From Bacteroidales bacterium (GTDB lineage Bacteria > Bacteroidota > Bacteroidia > Bacteroidales > JAADJA01), in the NCBI GenBank assembly GCA_016933115.1, contig JAFGBL010000040.1:1-43065 (forward strand): 43,065 bases of DNA. Direction: 5' to 3'. Below the pieces are notes generated by a model. It was not told the DNA's origin. It searched no databases and was given only the letters and a program-made list of their open reading frames with translations. The translations under genes were made by a program, and so were the position numbers. Positions within the stretch are counted from its first letter, which is position 1; each line of letters opens with the position of its first letter. Below, in pieces: positions 1-8,824 of this stretch.

Positions 1-248
1 AGAAGAAAATTTCAAATATTAAAAAAGATATTTTAAAAGAAACACAGCAGCCAACAGCCCATGATAGCCCATAGCCGCTTTAGGGGTTATCAAGTTAAAG
101 AATTGTAAATTTGAGCATACTAAATATAGATGAAAATCAGAGTAAATAAACGGCTACAGGCCATATGGACAAAACGTTGCCATGCTAAAACAAGCATAAA
201 ACTTAATTCCCTGACAAGGACAAAATCATTGACTTATTACTTGCTGAC
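1..248. other. Left-edge segment with no assignable gene
   Basis: No convincing gene is visible. All three forward frames are open at the left edge but close at 20-22, 34-36 and 72-74, so a few C-terminal codons of an upstream gene could be present but cannot be identified. Around 52-78 there is a short degenerate direct repeat of the type AGCCCAT. At 182-197 a weak hairpin (ATGCT, loop AAAACA, AGCAT) could be a minor terminator or nothing. Confidence 0.4.
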
Positions 249-282
249 TTGGATAAGGAGTCCATAAAAAATATTTACCTTT
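249..282 (+). promoter_or_regulatory. Bacteroidota-type promoter of the SDR gene
   Basis: TTG at 249-251 and TACCTTTG at 275-282 fit the Bacteroidota -33 (TTTG) and -7 (TAnnTTTG) elements, with a 23-nt spacer that is slightly long. A transcript would begin near 286-288, just ahead of the ATG at 309. This argues against a longer reading that begins at a TTG at 249, because that extension would lie inside the promoter. Confidence 0.6.
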
Positions 283-308
283 GCCCTTTAATCAACCAAA
301 TCAAACTT

Positions 309-1226
309 ATGCAAACGATACTTGGGGCAGGGGGCGCCATTGGAAACGACCTCGCAAAGGAACTTACAAAATACAATACCGACATCAGGCTGGTTAGCCG
401 CAATCCCAGAAAAGTTAACAAAAATGACCATTTGTTTCCATGTGACCTGACTAAAAAAGACCAGTTAATGGAAGCTGTCAAAGGTTCCGAAATTGTATAC
501 CTGGTGGTTGGGCTCAAATACGATACAAATGTTTGGCAGGAGCAATGGCCCAAATTGATACGGAACGTGATTGATGCTTGTAAACAATACAAATCCAGGC
601 TGGTTTTTTTCGATAATATTTATATGTACGATCCCTCTCATATCCATCATGCAACCGAAGAAACGCCTGTAAATCCTTCAAGCAAAAAAGGAAAAGTGAG
701 GGCTCAAATTGATAGAATGCTTCAGGATGCATGGCAAACTGGGGAAATCAAAGGAATGATAGTTCGTTCTGCTGATTTTTATGGTCCGGGGATTAATAAT
801 AGTGTACTCATGGAAAGTGTTTACAAACCATTGAAAGCCGGTAAAAAGGCCAACTGGTTTTGCAGAACCGATAAAGTTCATTCCCACACCTGGACACCAG
901 ATGCAGCCAAAGCTACAGCCATACTGGGAAATGATGAAAAAGCCTACGGGCAGGTTTGGCATTTGCCTACAGCAGGAAACCCGCCTACCGGAAAAGAATG
1001 GATCGAAGGCTTCGCCCGGGAATTGAATGTAAAGCCACGTTACCAGGTCGCATCCAGGTTTATAATAAGATTATTGGGACTATTCAACCCTATCATGAAA
1101 GAATTTGTCGAAATGCTTTATCAGTACGACAGGGATTATGTATTCGACAGCAGCAAATTCGAAAAAGCATACGATTTTAAACCGACTTCTTATGCGGATG
1201 GGATCAAACAAATAGTAAATCAATAA
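309..1226 (+). CDS. NAD(P)-dependent epimerase/dehydratase family protein (atypical SDR)
   Basis: A 305-residue cytoplasmic Rossmann-fold protein. The dinucleotide-binding loop lies at the extreme N-terminus (G6-A-G-G-A-I-G12, the GxxGxxG pattern of extended SDRs), which supports the ATG at 309 rather than the in-frame TTG at 249. A segment like NPSSKKGKVRAQ stands where classical SDRs carry the catalytic YxxxK; here the Tyr is replaced by Ser, as in atypical SDRs that are often annotated only as NAD-dependent epimerases. The C-terminal half (substrate-binding region with a PxGxxxTW-like context, WTPDAAKA) is typical of the family. The substrate cannot be read from sequence. It is monocistronic, with its own promoter, and converges on the small gene at 1266-1616. 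A role in sugar-nucleotide or small carbonyl metabolism is inferred from the family only. Confidence 0.85.
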   Translation: MQTILGAGGAIGNDLAKELTKYNTDIRLVSRNPRKVNKNDHLFPCDLTKKDQLMEAVKGSEIVYLVVGLKYDTNVWQEQWPKLIRNVIDACKQYKSRLVFFDNIYMYDPSHIHHATEETPVNPSSKKGKVRAQIDRMLQDAWQTGEIKGMIVRSADFYGPGINNSVLMESVYKPLKAGKKANWFCRTDKVHSHTWTPDAAKATAILGNDEKAYGQVWHLPTAGNPPTGKEWIEGFARELNVKPRYQVASRFIIRLLGLFNPIMKEFVEMLYQYDRDYVFDSSKFEKAYDFKPTSYADGIKQIVNQ

Positions 1227-1265
1227 CCAGGAAACTATCTGTTGGAGGTCAACTATTCCGGTTTA

Positions 1266-1616
1266 CTAAGCAGATTCTTTCTGGCTCGGAAAACTGAGTG
1301 CATTCAGCAACCTTTCGACATTCATTCGCAAAGGAGCAAAATGCTCAGGTCTGTAAATCATGGTTCCTTCCTTGTATAGACTTTTTGCATCGGCAAACAA
1401 AGGCTGAGGATATGGCAACTCAGGAAAATCCTCTTCCGAAATGTGATCGTCATCTACAAGCAGGGATCGGATAAAGTTATAATCTTCCCACAATTTCAAT
1501 ACTTCCGGGTCCATTGAACGCACGCCGAAAAATGAGCCCCGATGAAAATCCTGAACATCATTCAACAGTACACGAAGCAGAATGGCCAATTTTTTTATGT
1601 TTACATTTTCTTCCAA
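1266..1616 (-). CDS. Small conserved-looking hypothetical protein
   Basis: About 116 residues, acidic, no signal peptide or membrane segment, not recognised. The reading frame is open upstream only to a stop at 1632-1634, and no ATG precedes the conserved-looking start of the protein. The TTG at 1614-1616 is the best candidate start; an ATG at residue 35 (MDPEV) would give a much shorter product. The protein is mostly helical by eye, with a Leu-rich N-terminal helix (KKLAILLRVLLND) and a Pro-rich middle (FPELPYPQP). It stands alone, convergent with the epimerase gene and divergent from the Tricorn-like gene. Codon use looks normal for the window. It could be a small cytoplasmic regulatory or partner protein; no function is proposed. 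Confidence 0.55.
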   Translation of the reverse strand: MEENVNIKKLAILLRVLLNDVQDFHRGSFFGVRSMDPEVLKLWEDYNFIRSLLVDDDHISEEDFPELPYPQPLFADAKSLYKEGTMIYRPEHFAPLRMNVERLLNALSFPSQKESA

Positions 1617-1781
1617 ATCAATAGTAATTGGTTAATCCTATACGAAAGTTAACCAGGTATTGTTTCTAATTAAAGCAGGATTCTTTTCAAACAATATACG
1701 ATTCGAAGCCGATTATGAAATTTTTTATCCTCATCAAAAAAATAAATATAGAACTAACCTGTATTTATTATTAAAATCGAC

Positions 1782-1789
1782 TACTTTTG
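1782..1789 (+). promoter_or_regulatory. Possible -7 element upstream of the Tricorn-like gene
   Basis: TACTTTTG matches TAnnTTTG exactly. No clear TTG stands 19-21 nt upstream, so only the -7 half is supported. It would give a leader of about 120 nt to the ATG at 1917. The 300 bases from 1617 to 1916 otherwise show only AT-rich sequence. Confidence 0.35.
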
Positions 1790-1916
1790 AATCTTCTGAT
1801 TTCACAATTAGAAAATTGAAGCTGAAATAATATATTATGGAATGCTTTTTAAACCGACGACACATTCTTTTCACATTAAAAATTCATTTAATTATTTCAA
1901 ATCAAATTTATTAGCA

Positions 1917-4900
1917 ATGGTACCGGATCATAAAAAATTAAAAAAAGCAGGGTTTCTGCCCTTGATGATCTTCATTATGACACTCAGTTCCAACACAACT
2001 GTGTTTTCACAGGGGCCACTGATGCGTTTTCCCGATATCCATGAAAACCTGGTTGTGTTTGTTCATGGTGAAGATATATGGTCGGTTCCTGCTACCGGTG
2101 GAATAGCCACCCGACTGACCATCAACGACGGGGAAGAACGCTATCCCAAAATCTCACCCGATGGTTCGATGATTGCATTTACAGGTTATTACGACGGTAA
2201 TCCGGATGTTTATGTAATGAACAAATACGGTGGAAATATTACCCGCCTCACATATCATCCAAGCTATGACCAGGTAATAGGTTGGCATCCTGCCAAAAAC
2301 AAAATTATTTTTAATTCCTACAGGCCGGGATACCCGGGCTATACAAGGTTATATCTCATCAAACCCGATGGTACCGGACTGGAAGAACTGATCATGCATG
2401 AAGCTGCTCAAGGCAGTTTTTCACCCGATGGGAGCAAAATTGCATACAACAAAGTATCGCGCGAAAACCGCACCTGGAAAAGATACCAGGGAGGCACTGC
2501 ACAAGAGGTATATATTTATGATTTTGTGACCAACGAAGAAAAAAACATCTCCAATTACACCGGCACCGATCGTTTACCTATGTGGATAGGAGATAAAATA
2601 TATTTTGCTTCCGACCGCGACAGAATCCTCAATATTTATTACTATGACCTGAACACCGCAACCATCCAAAAGGTGACCAACCATTCAGAATACGATGTAA
2701 GGCGGCCTTCGGCAGGTGGGAATAAGATCATTTACGAACATGGCGGTGAACTCTGGATTTTAGACGCAGCAACCGGGAAAACGGAAAAAATCAAGATCCG
2801 TATTGAAACCGACCTGCCCGAAGTGAGGCCTTACCTGAAAGACGTTAAAGAAGACATTACCGGTATTGGCTGTTCGCCCAATGGAGAAAGAGCGCTGATT
2901 AATGCACGGGGAGAAATTTTCAGCGTTCCATATGAAAACGGTCCGACCCGGAACCTGACAAATAGTTCAGGAGCCAGGGACAAAGATGCCGTTTGGTCGC
3001 CGGATGGAAGATCCGTAGCTTTTTTTTCCGATAAAAATGGCGAATATAACCTATACTTACAGGATCAAAAGGGAGAAAAAGAGGCGGTTCAGCTTACCGA
3101 TTATAAAGACGGTTACCGGCATACCCTTCGATGGTCGCTCGATAGTAAAAAGCTTGCCTTTACCGACCAGGAACTGACCTGCTACATCATTGATATTAGT
3201 TCAAAGGAAATAACGAGGGTAGATAAAGCCTATTTCGAAAATATCGATGTTTCACTGGATGTGAAACCGATTTACGACTTCAACTGGTCACCCGACAGCC
3301 GTTTCCTGGCCTATTCCAAAATGGATGAAGACCTGGTTAATAAAGTTTATATTTATTCACTTGACGACAAATCAATCCATTGCATAAGCACGATTTTCAA
3401 TGATTTCCACCCGGTGTTTTCAAACGATGGGCAGTACCTGTTTTTCGTTTCCAACAGGAGGTTCGATCCGACTTTTTGCGATTTTGAATGGGAAATGGTT
3501 TATAAGAAAACCTCTGGCATTTATTGTCTGACGCTTCAAAAGAATGGACTGCCGTTCAACAAATTAAAAAGTGATGAGGTAAAAACTGATGCTGATAAGG
3601 AAAAAGAGAAGGAATCGGAAGATAAAACAGTCAGGGTAGTCATTGATTGGGAGGGGTTAACCGACAGGATTGAAGCATTGCCACTAAATCGTGGTAATTA
3701 CCGATATCTGTCGGTAAATGATAATGCACTGTTTTACTTGAACAGGGATGAAGGTGATTTCAACAGGTTCGAATTCAGGGTCCCGAATAACATGGACCTT
3801 TACCGATTTAACTTTGAGGAGCGGGAAGAGGCCAAGGTAATCGAAGAGATCAATTTGTATGTTGTTTCGGCAAACGGAAAGAAAATAGCATACAAAAAAG
3901 GTGATGATGTCGGTATCATTGAGGCATCCGAATCGGATAGCAAAGGCCACAACCTGAATCTCGCAGACTTGAAAATGTGGTATGAACCCCGGAACGAATG
4001 GAAACAAATCTTTAATGAAGCATGGCGGATGGAACGCGATTTTTATTACGAACCCAACATGCACGGACTGGATTGGGATTTGATGAGGGAAAAATATGGC
4101 AATCTGATATCCCTGGCTTCCTGCAGACAGGATGTGCAGTACATAATCGGTGAGTTGATCGGTGAGCTCAATACCAGCCATACTTACATTTATGGTGGAG
4201 ATCGAAAAAGAACTTCCGACAGGGTTAGTATCGGTATGTTGGGAGCCGACTTTAAGGTCGACACATCAAGCAATCGATACTTTTTCAGCAATATATTGAA
4301 GACTTCGGATTGGACTGAAGGCATTTTCCCCCCGCTTTCAAAACCCGGCATTCACGTTAAAACCGGTGATTACCTGCTCAAGGTAAACGGAATGGATATT
4401 ACAGCCGACAAAAACATTTACAGCTATTTTCAAAATCTGGCCGGTAAGCAGGTTACCATCACAGTAAACGGTAAACCGGATTTAGACGGTGCAAAAGAGT
4501 TTGTCGTTGAGCCGCTATCGAACGATTACGACCTAAGATACCAGGAATGGGCAGAAAAAAACAGGTTGATTGTCGACAGTGTTTCAGGAGGTAAGATCGG
4601 GTACATTCATTTTCCCGACACCTATACCGGCTCAACCAAAGAGTTCCCTAAATACTTTTATTCTCAAACGCGGAAGGAAGGACTTATCATTGATGGCCGA
4701 TTCAATGGCGGAGGGCTTGATCCCGAGATATTTTTTGACCGCTTAAGGAAAAAGCCCCATTCATACTGGACACGCCGTTATTCGCATGATCAGACAAGTC
4801 CGGCCTATGGTGTGAGGGCGCACATGGTTTGCCTTACCAACAGGCAGGCAGGTTCAGGCGGTGATGAATTGCCCTTCGAATTCAGGCAATTCGGAATGGG

Positions 4901-5192
4901 GCCAGTTATCGGAACCAGAACATGGGGAGGACTGGTTGGAGTTTCTATGTTTATTTCACTCATCGACGGAGGCGGGCTTACTGCTCCCGATTACCGGATT
5001 TATACCGAGGATGGAAAATGGGTAATTGAAAACGAAGGAGTAACACCCGATATCATTGTCGAACTCAAACCAACCGAAGTTGCAAATGGCTTTGATGCCC
5101 AGTTGATGAAAGGAGTGGATTACCTGCTTCAAAAAATCAGGGAAGAACCCATTACCTGGCCTAGGCATCCCTCATTTCCAGAGGATAATTAG
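1917..5192 (+). CDS. Secreted Tricorn-type S41 peptidase
   Basis: About 1091 residues from the ATG at 1917, chosen because it starts directly before a classical signal peptide (KKLKKAGFLPLMIFIMTL... ending TTVFSQ). An in-frame ATG at 1842 would add 25 residues ahead of it. The N-terminal half holds WD40-like/PD40 beta-propeller repeats with recurrent SPDG, SPDSR and NDG motifs in two blocks, as in Tricorn proteases. The middle contains a PDZ-like segment (GDYLLKVNGMDI). The C-terminal S41 fold has H755 in GELNTSHTY and S980 in AGSGGDE, which match the Tricorn catalytic His and Ser by motif. The family degrades oligopeptides; the signal peptide indicates a periplasmic or outer-membrane location here. 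A Lys/Glu-rich low-complexity linker near 3590-3640 separates propeller from core. It appears monocistronic. Archaeal Tricorn is about 1070 residues, so the length is complete. Confidence 0.93.
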   Translation: MVPDHKKLKKAGFLPLMIFIMTLSSNTTVFSQGPLMRFPDIHENLVVFVHGEDIWSVPATGGIATRLTINDGEERYPKISPDGSMIAFTGYYDGNPDVYVMNKYGGNITRLTYHPSYDQVIGWHPAKNKIIFNSYRPGYPGYTRLYLIKPDGTGLEELIMHEAAQGSFSPDGSKIAYNKVSRENRTWKRYQGGTAQEVYIYDFVTNEEKNISNYTGTDRLPMWIGDKIYFASDRDRILNIYYYDLNTATIQKVTNHSEYDVRRPSAGGNKIIYEHGGELWILDAATGKTEKIKIRIETDLPEVRPYLKDVKEDITGIGCSPNGERALINARGEIFSVPYENGPTRNLTNSSGARDKDAVWSPDGRSVAFFSDKNGEYNLYLQDQKGEKEAVQLTDYKDGYRHTLRWSLDSKKLAFTDQELTCYIIDISSKEITRVDKAYFENIDVSLDVKPIYDFNWSPDSRFLAYSKMDEDLVNKVYIYSLDDKSIHCISTIFNDFHPVFSNDGQYLFFVSNRRFDPTFCDFEWEMVYKKTSGIYCLTLQKNGLPFNKLKSDEVKTDADKEKEKESEDKTVRVVIDWEGLTDRIEALPLNRGNYRYLSVNDNALFYLNRDEGDFNRFEFRVPNNMDLYRFNFEEREEAKVIEEINLYVVSANGKKIAYKKGDDVGIIEASESDSKGHNLNLADLKMWYEPRNEWKQIFNEAWRMERDFYYEPNMHGLDWDLMREKYGNLISLASCRQDVQYIIGELIGELNTSHTYIYGGDRKRTSDRVSIGMLGADFKVDTSSNRYFFSNILKTSDWTEGIFPPLSKPGIHVKTGDYLLKVNGMDITADKNIYSYFQNLAGKQVTITVNGKPDLDGAKEFVVEPLSNDYDLRYQEWAEKNRLIVDSVSGGKIGYIHFPDTYTGSTKEFPKYFYSQTRKEGLIIDGRFNGGGLDPEIFFDRLRKKPHSYWTRRYSHDQTSPAYGVRAHMVCLTNRQAGSGGDELPFEFRQFGMGPVIGTRTWGGLVGVSMFISLIDGGGLTAPDYRIYTEDGKWVIENEGVTPDIIVELKPTEVANGFDAQLMKGVDYLLQKIREEPITWPRHPSFPEDN

Positions 5193-5325
5193 CAGGCTAT
5201 AAAAGGTACAAAATTATATCCGTGAATGGTTAAAGAATACACCAGTCACGGATATTTTAATTTCTGCCTGAATCCACCTAAAATAAAAATTAACATTAAT
5301 TTAACTGGAACAAGTCTAAATAGTC

Positions 5326-5333
5326 TATCTTTG
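5326..5333 (+). promoter_or_regulatory. -7 element of the EF-G promoter
   Basis: TATCTTTG is an exact Bacteroidota -7 element (TAnnTTTG). The -33 region is degenerate. The predicted transcript starts near 5337 and gives a leader of about 55 nt to the fusA ATG. Confidence 0.6.
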
Positions 5334-5391
5334 CACCCATTTTTGCAAAATTTTTATTCTAAATTAAAGAATTTCAAACACTTACACTAAA

Positions 5392-7467
5392 ATGACTTTA
5401 ACAAAGCTCAGAAATATAGGAATTGCAGCTCATATTGATGCGGGTAAAACTACCGTTACAGAACGCCTGCTCTTTTTTACCGGAGTAACCCGCAAAATGG
5501 GAGAAGTCCATGACGGGCAGGCCACCATGGATTTTATGAAACAGGAACAAGAGCGCGGTATCACCATTGCTTCGGCAGCAATTTCAACCAATTGGAAAGA
5601 CCACCACATTAACATTATTGATACACCGGGCCACGTCGATTTTACGGTTGAGGTAGAACGGTCGCTCCGAGTAATCGATGGTATGGTTGCACTTTTTTGT
5701 GCCGTTGGCGGTGTTGAGCCGCAAAGTGAAACCGTTTGGAATCAGGCTGACCGCTACCGGGTACCCCGAATTGCTTTCATCAACAAAATGGACCGTACAG
5801 GAGCCGATTTTTGGGATGTTGTTAAACAAATGAACGAATACCTCGATGCCAATGCACTCCCTTTTCAAATACCCATTGGAGCTGAAGATGATTTTACTGG
5901 CATCATCGATATAATTGAAAAAAAGGCTTTTGTTTTCGAAAATCAGGAACGTAAAGAAATAGAAATTCCGGTAGAATATAAAGCCAGGTGCAAGGAAGCC
6001 AGGGATAAGCTGATTGAAAAAATCGCCGAATACGATGATGAAATAATGGAATTGTACCTGGAAGAGAAAGAAATTCCGGTAGATTTATTGAAACGCATCG
6101 CCAGGCGAGCTACGCACAAGCTCTTCATTACTCCGGTTTTCACGGGTGCAGCATATAAAAATAAAGGAATCCAACTGTTGCTGGATGCCATCGTCGACTA
6201 CCTCCCCTCTCCTGTTGATGTTGGTGCAGTAGTGGGGATCGACATTCATGACGAAGAAAAATCGCACACACGCAATCCCTCTCCGCACGATCCTTTCTCA
6301 GCACTTGCATTTAAATTGATCCATGATCCTTTTGTGGGACAGCAAACTTTCATCCGTATTTTTTCAGGGCATTTGAAAAGCGGGATGCAAATCATGAATT
6401 CAACCAAAGGGAAGCACGAGCGTATCGGCCGGATTTTGAAAATTCATGCCAAGGACCGTGAGGAGGTGAGTGAGGCCGGCCCTGGCGATATCGTCGCATT
6501 GATCGGACTTAAACTTACCAAGACCGGTGACACCCTTTGCGATTATGATCATCCGCTTTTCCTGGAAAACATTCATATTCCTCCAACTGTGATCGAACTG
6601 AAGATCAACCCGAAATCGCGGAAAGAGCAGAGCAAGCTGGGTGAAGCACTTTCGAAACTTGCCAATGAAGATCCTTCATTCAATATCCGTTTCGATGAAG
6701 AAACCGAAGAAACCATTATTTCCGGTATGGGAGAACTACACCTCGAGATCATCATCGACCGGCTCAAAGAGGAATTTGGAGTGGAAGTGGTTGTTGGAGA
6801 ACCGTCCGTTGCATTCCGTGAGACCATTACAACCGAAATTGAAAGTGAATACAAGCACAGCAAACAAACCGGCGGTAAAGGGCAGTTTGCTCAAACCCTG
6901 ATGCGGCTGGAGCCCAATACTGGCAAGGGATATGAATTCCTGGATATTGTCAAGGGTGGTGCAATTCCCGCTGAATTTATTACTTCGGTTAACAAAGGAA
7001 TCAAAAAAACACTTGATAAAGGACCATTGGCAGGCTTTCCCATTGTGGATGTAAAAGTCGTTTTGCACGACGGAAGTCACCACCCGGTAGACTCTTCTGA
7101 TATGGCATTCCAGACCTGTGCTTCCATCTGTTTTAAAAACGGGTTTTTAAAAGCTCAACCGATATTGCTGGAGCCGGTGATGAAAATTGAGATCAATACA
7201 CCTGATGATTTTATCGGGAATGTGGTTGGCGACCTCAACAAAAGGCGCGGAAAAATAGAATCGATGCGTAGGTTCAGGAAAGGCGCCCAGAAATTGAATG
7301 GGTTGGTACCATTGATGGAAATGTTCGGCTATGCGACTGCACTGAGGAACATCTCCAGCGGCCGTGCCAATTATTCCATGGAATTTTACCAATACATGCC
7401 ACTAACCAAATCGGTTCAGGATGAGGTACTGAAAAAACTGGCAGAAAAGAAAAAAGAAGCGCAATAA
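5392..7467 (+). CDS. fusA: Elongation factor G (stand-alone copy)
   Basis: A 691-residue translational GTPase with all G-domain motifs: G1 AHIDAGKTT (13-21), switch-I region ending RGITIASA, G3 DTPGHVD near residue 82 and G4 NKMD near 136. Domain II follows from about 285, domain III contains [10 protein letters not shown], domain IV carries the loop [15 protein letters not shown] that enters the decoding centre, and domain V ends [15 protein letters not shown]. Known family role: GTP-dependent translocation on the ribosome and, with RRF, ribosome recycling. The gene is not in a str operon: no rpsL, rpsG or tuf lies nearby, and it has its own promoter and terminator. It may therefore be a second EF-G paralogue rather than the housekeeping copy. 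Bacteroidota are known to carry such paralogues; which copy this is cannot be settled from the window. Confidence 0.95.
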   Translation: MTLTKLRNIGIAAHIDAGKTTVTERLLFFTGVTRKMGEVHDGQATMDFMKQEQERGITIASAAISTNWKDHHINIIDTPGHVDFTVEVERSLRVIDGMVALFCAVGGVEPQSETVWNQADRYRVPRIAFINKMDRTGADFWDVVKQMNEYLDANALPFQIPIGAEDDFTGIIDIIEKKAFVFENQERKEIEIPVEYKARCKEARDKLIEKIAEYDDEIMELYLEEKEIPVDLLKRIARRATHKLFITPVFTGAAYKNKGIQLLLDAIVDYLPSPVDVGAVVGIDIHDEEKSHTRNPSPHDPFSALAFKLIHDPFVGQQTFIRIFSGHLKSGMQIMNSTKGKHERIGRILKIHAKDREEVSEAGPGDIVALIGLKLTKTGDTLCDYDHPLFLENIHIPPTVIELKINPKSRKEQSKLGEALSKLANEDPSFNIRFDEETEETIISGMGELHLEIIIDRLKEEFGVEVVVGEPSVAFRETITTEIESEYKHSKQTGGKGQFAQTLMRLEPNTGKGYEFLDIVKGGAIPAEFITSVNKGIKKTLDKGPLAGFPIVDVKVVLHDGSHHPVDSSDMAFQTCASICFKNGFLKAQPILLEPVMKIEINTPDDFIGNVVGDLNKRRGKIESMRRFRKGAQKLNGLVPLMEMFGYATALRNISSGRANYSMEFYQYMPLTKSVQDEVLKKLAEKKKEAQ

Positions 7468-7486
7468 ACCAATTCTCATATAAATT

Positions 7487-7519
7487 AAAAATCCGGTAAA
7501 ATTATATTGCCGGATTTTT
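7487..7519 (+). terminator. Intrinsic terminator after EF-G
   Basis: A 10-bp perfect stem, AAAAATCCGG paired with CCGGATTTTT, with a 13-nt AT-rich loop and a T-rich 3' side, 20 nt after the fusA stop. It is symmetrical enough to act weakly in the other direction. Confidence 0.85.
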
Positions 7520-7552
7520 ATTTACATTTGATTTTTTATTGATAAAGACAGG

Positions 7553-8806
7553 ATGATCAATAAAAACCTTTTGAGGGTACTTGGGCCTGGTTTGCTTTAT
7601 GCAGGAGCCGCTGTCGGGGTTTCGCATTTGGTTCAATCAACAAAGGCCGGAGCAGGTTACGGTTTCGACCTCCTGTGGATCCTGGTCCTGGCCAATGCCA
7701 TTAAGTATCCGTTTTTTGAATTCGGCCCCAGGTATGCCACAGTTACCGGAAACAGCCTGATTGAAGGATACAGCAAGATCGGGAAATGGGCACTGGTGTT
7801 ATTTGCCCTGGTGACCGTATTTACTATGTTTTCCATTCAGGCAGCAGTAACAATAGTAACAGCCGGACTTGCAGGTAACATTTTCGGGATCGGCCTTAAT
7901 CCGGTTTATTTAAGTGCCATTTTACTTGTCATTACGATGCTGGTACTAATGATTGGGAGATACAACATACTTGACAAACTAATCAAGCTGGTGATTGTTT
8001 TGTTGACCGTTTCAACTTTGATTGCAGTATTTTCAGCCATGGGTAAGGGTTACCACCCTGATCCCGAATTTGCACGAAATTTTTCATGGAATAACCGTCT
8101 GGATATTTTTTTCCTGATCACTTTTATCGGATGGATGCCTGCCCCTTTGGACGTTACGATCTGGCAATCGTTATGGACCCTGGAAAAAAACAATAGCCTT
8201 TCATTCAAACCAAAACTTCGCGAAGTACTGATCGATTTTAAAATAGGCTATATCGGAACAGCCTTTTTGGCAGTGTGTTTCCTGACTTTAGGAGCTTATG
8301 TAATGTATGGATCAAATGAGGAACTGTCGCCCCTGGGAGTAGTCTTTGCCGATCAATTAATCCGTATGTACACCTCCAATATTGGACATTGGTCCTATTA
8401 TTTCATTGCCATTGCAGCCTTATCAACCATGTTCAGTACTACCATTACCTGCCTTGATGCTTACCCAAGGGTGATGAAACCACTAACTGAAGCATTTTTT
8501 CCATCGGTAAAGAAACGAAAATTTCATTCTGATCTGTTTTCCTGGTTCTGGATCATCGTCATTATCATCGGGTCCGTCCTGTTATTGAGTATATTTAGTG
8601 GCACCATGGGAGTTATGGTCGATATCGCAACTACCCTTTCTTTTGTGACAGCTTCACTTTTGGCAATACTCAACTACATTGTGGTTACCGATAAGCATGT
8701 TCCAAAAGGGGGCCGCCCCGGAAAATGGCTTAGGATTTACGCCTGGGTAGGAATTGTATTTTTATGCGGATTTACTTTGTTTTATTTGTATTGGCGTTTT
8801 ATGTGA
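7553..8806 (+). CDS. Nramp-fold transporter lacking the canonical metal-site motifs
   Basis: A 417-residue polytopic membrane protein with about ten or eleven hydrophobic segments. The N-terminus (LLRVLGPGLLYAGAAVGVSH) aligns with TM1 of Nramp/MntH transporters, where the metal-binding DPGN normally follows GPG; here that position reads AGAAVGVSH with neither Asp nor Asn. The TM6 segment reads GWMPAPLDVTIWQS in place of the usual MPHN motif. The overall Nramp pattern, including the TM8 STMFSTTITCLDAYPR region, is kept. Canonical members import Mn2+ or Fe2+ with protons; with both binding motifs altered, the substrate here may differ. Possibilities are another divalent ion, as in the NRAMP-related magnesium transporters, or a non-metal substrate. 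It is convergent with the VWA gene (18-bp gap) and apparently monocistronic. Confidence 0.8.
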   Translation: MINKNLLRVLGPGLLYAGAAVGVSHLVQSTKAGAGYGFDLLWILVLANAIKYPFFEFGPRYATVTGNSLIEGYSKIGKWALVLFALVTVFTMFSIQAAVTIVTAGLAGNIFGIGLNPVYLSAILLVITMLVLMIGRYNILDKLIKLVIVLLTVSTLIAVFSAMGKGYHPDPEFARNFSWNNRLDIFFLITFIGWMPAPLDVTIWQSLWTLEKNNSLSFKPKLREVLIDFKIGYIGTAFLAVCFLTLGAYVMYGSNEELSPLGVVFADQLIRMYTSNIGHWSYYFIAIAALSTMFSTTITCLDAYPRVMKPLTEAFFPSVKKRKFHSDLFSWFWIIVIIIGSVLLLSIFSGTMGVMVDIATTLSFVTASLLAILNYIVVTDKHVPKGGRPGKWLRIYAWVGIVFLCGFTLFYLYWRFM

Positions 8807-8824
8807 TCCCGGAAAGCCAGTACA

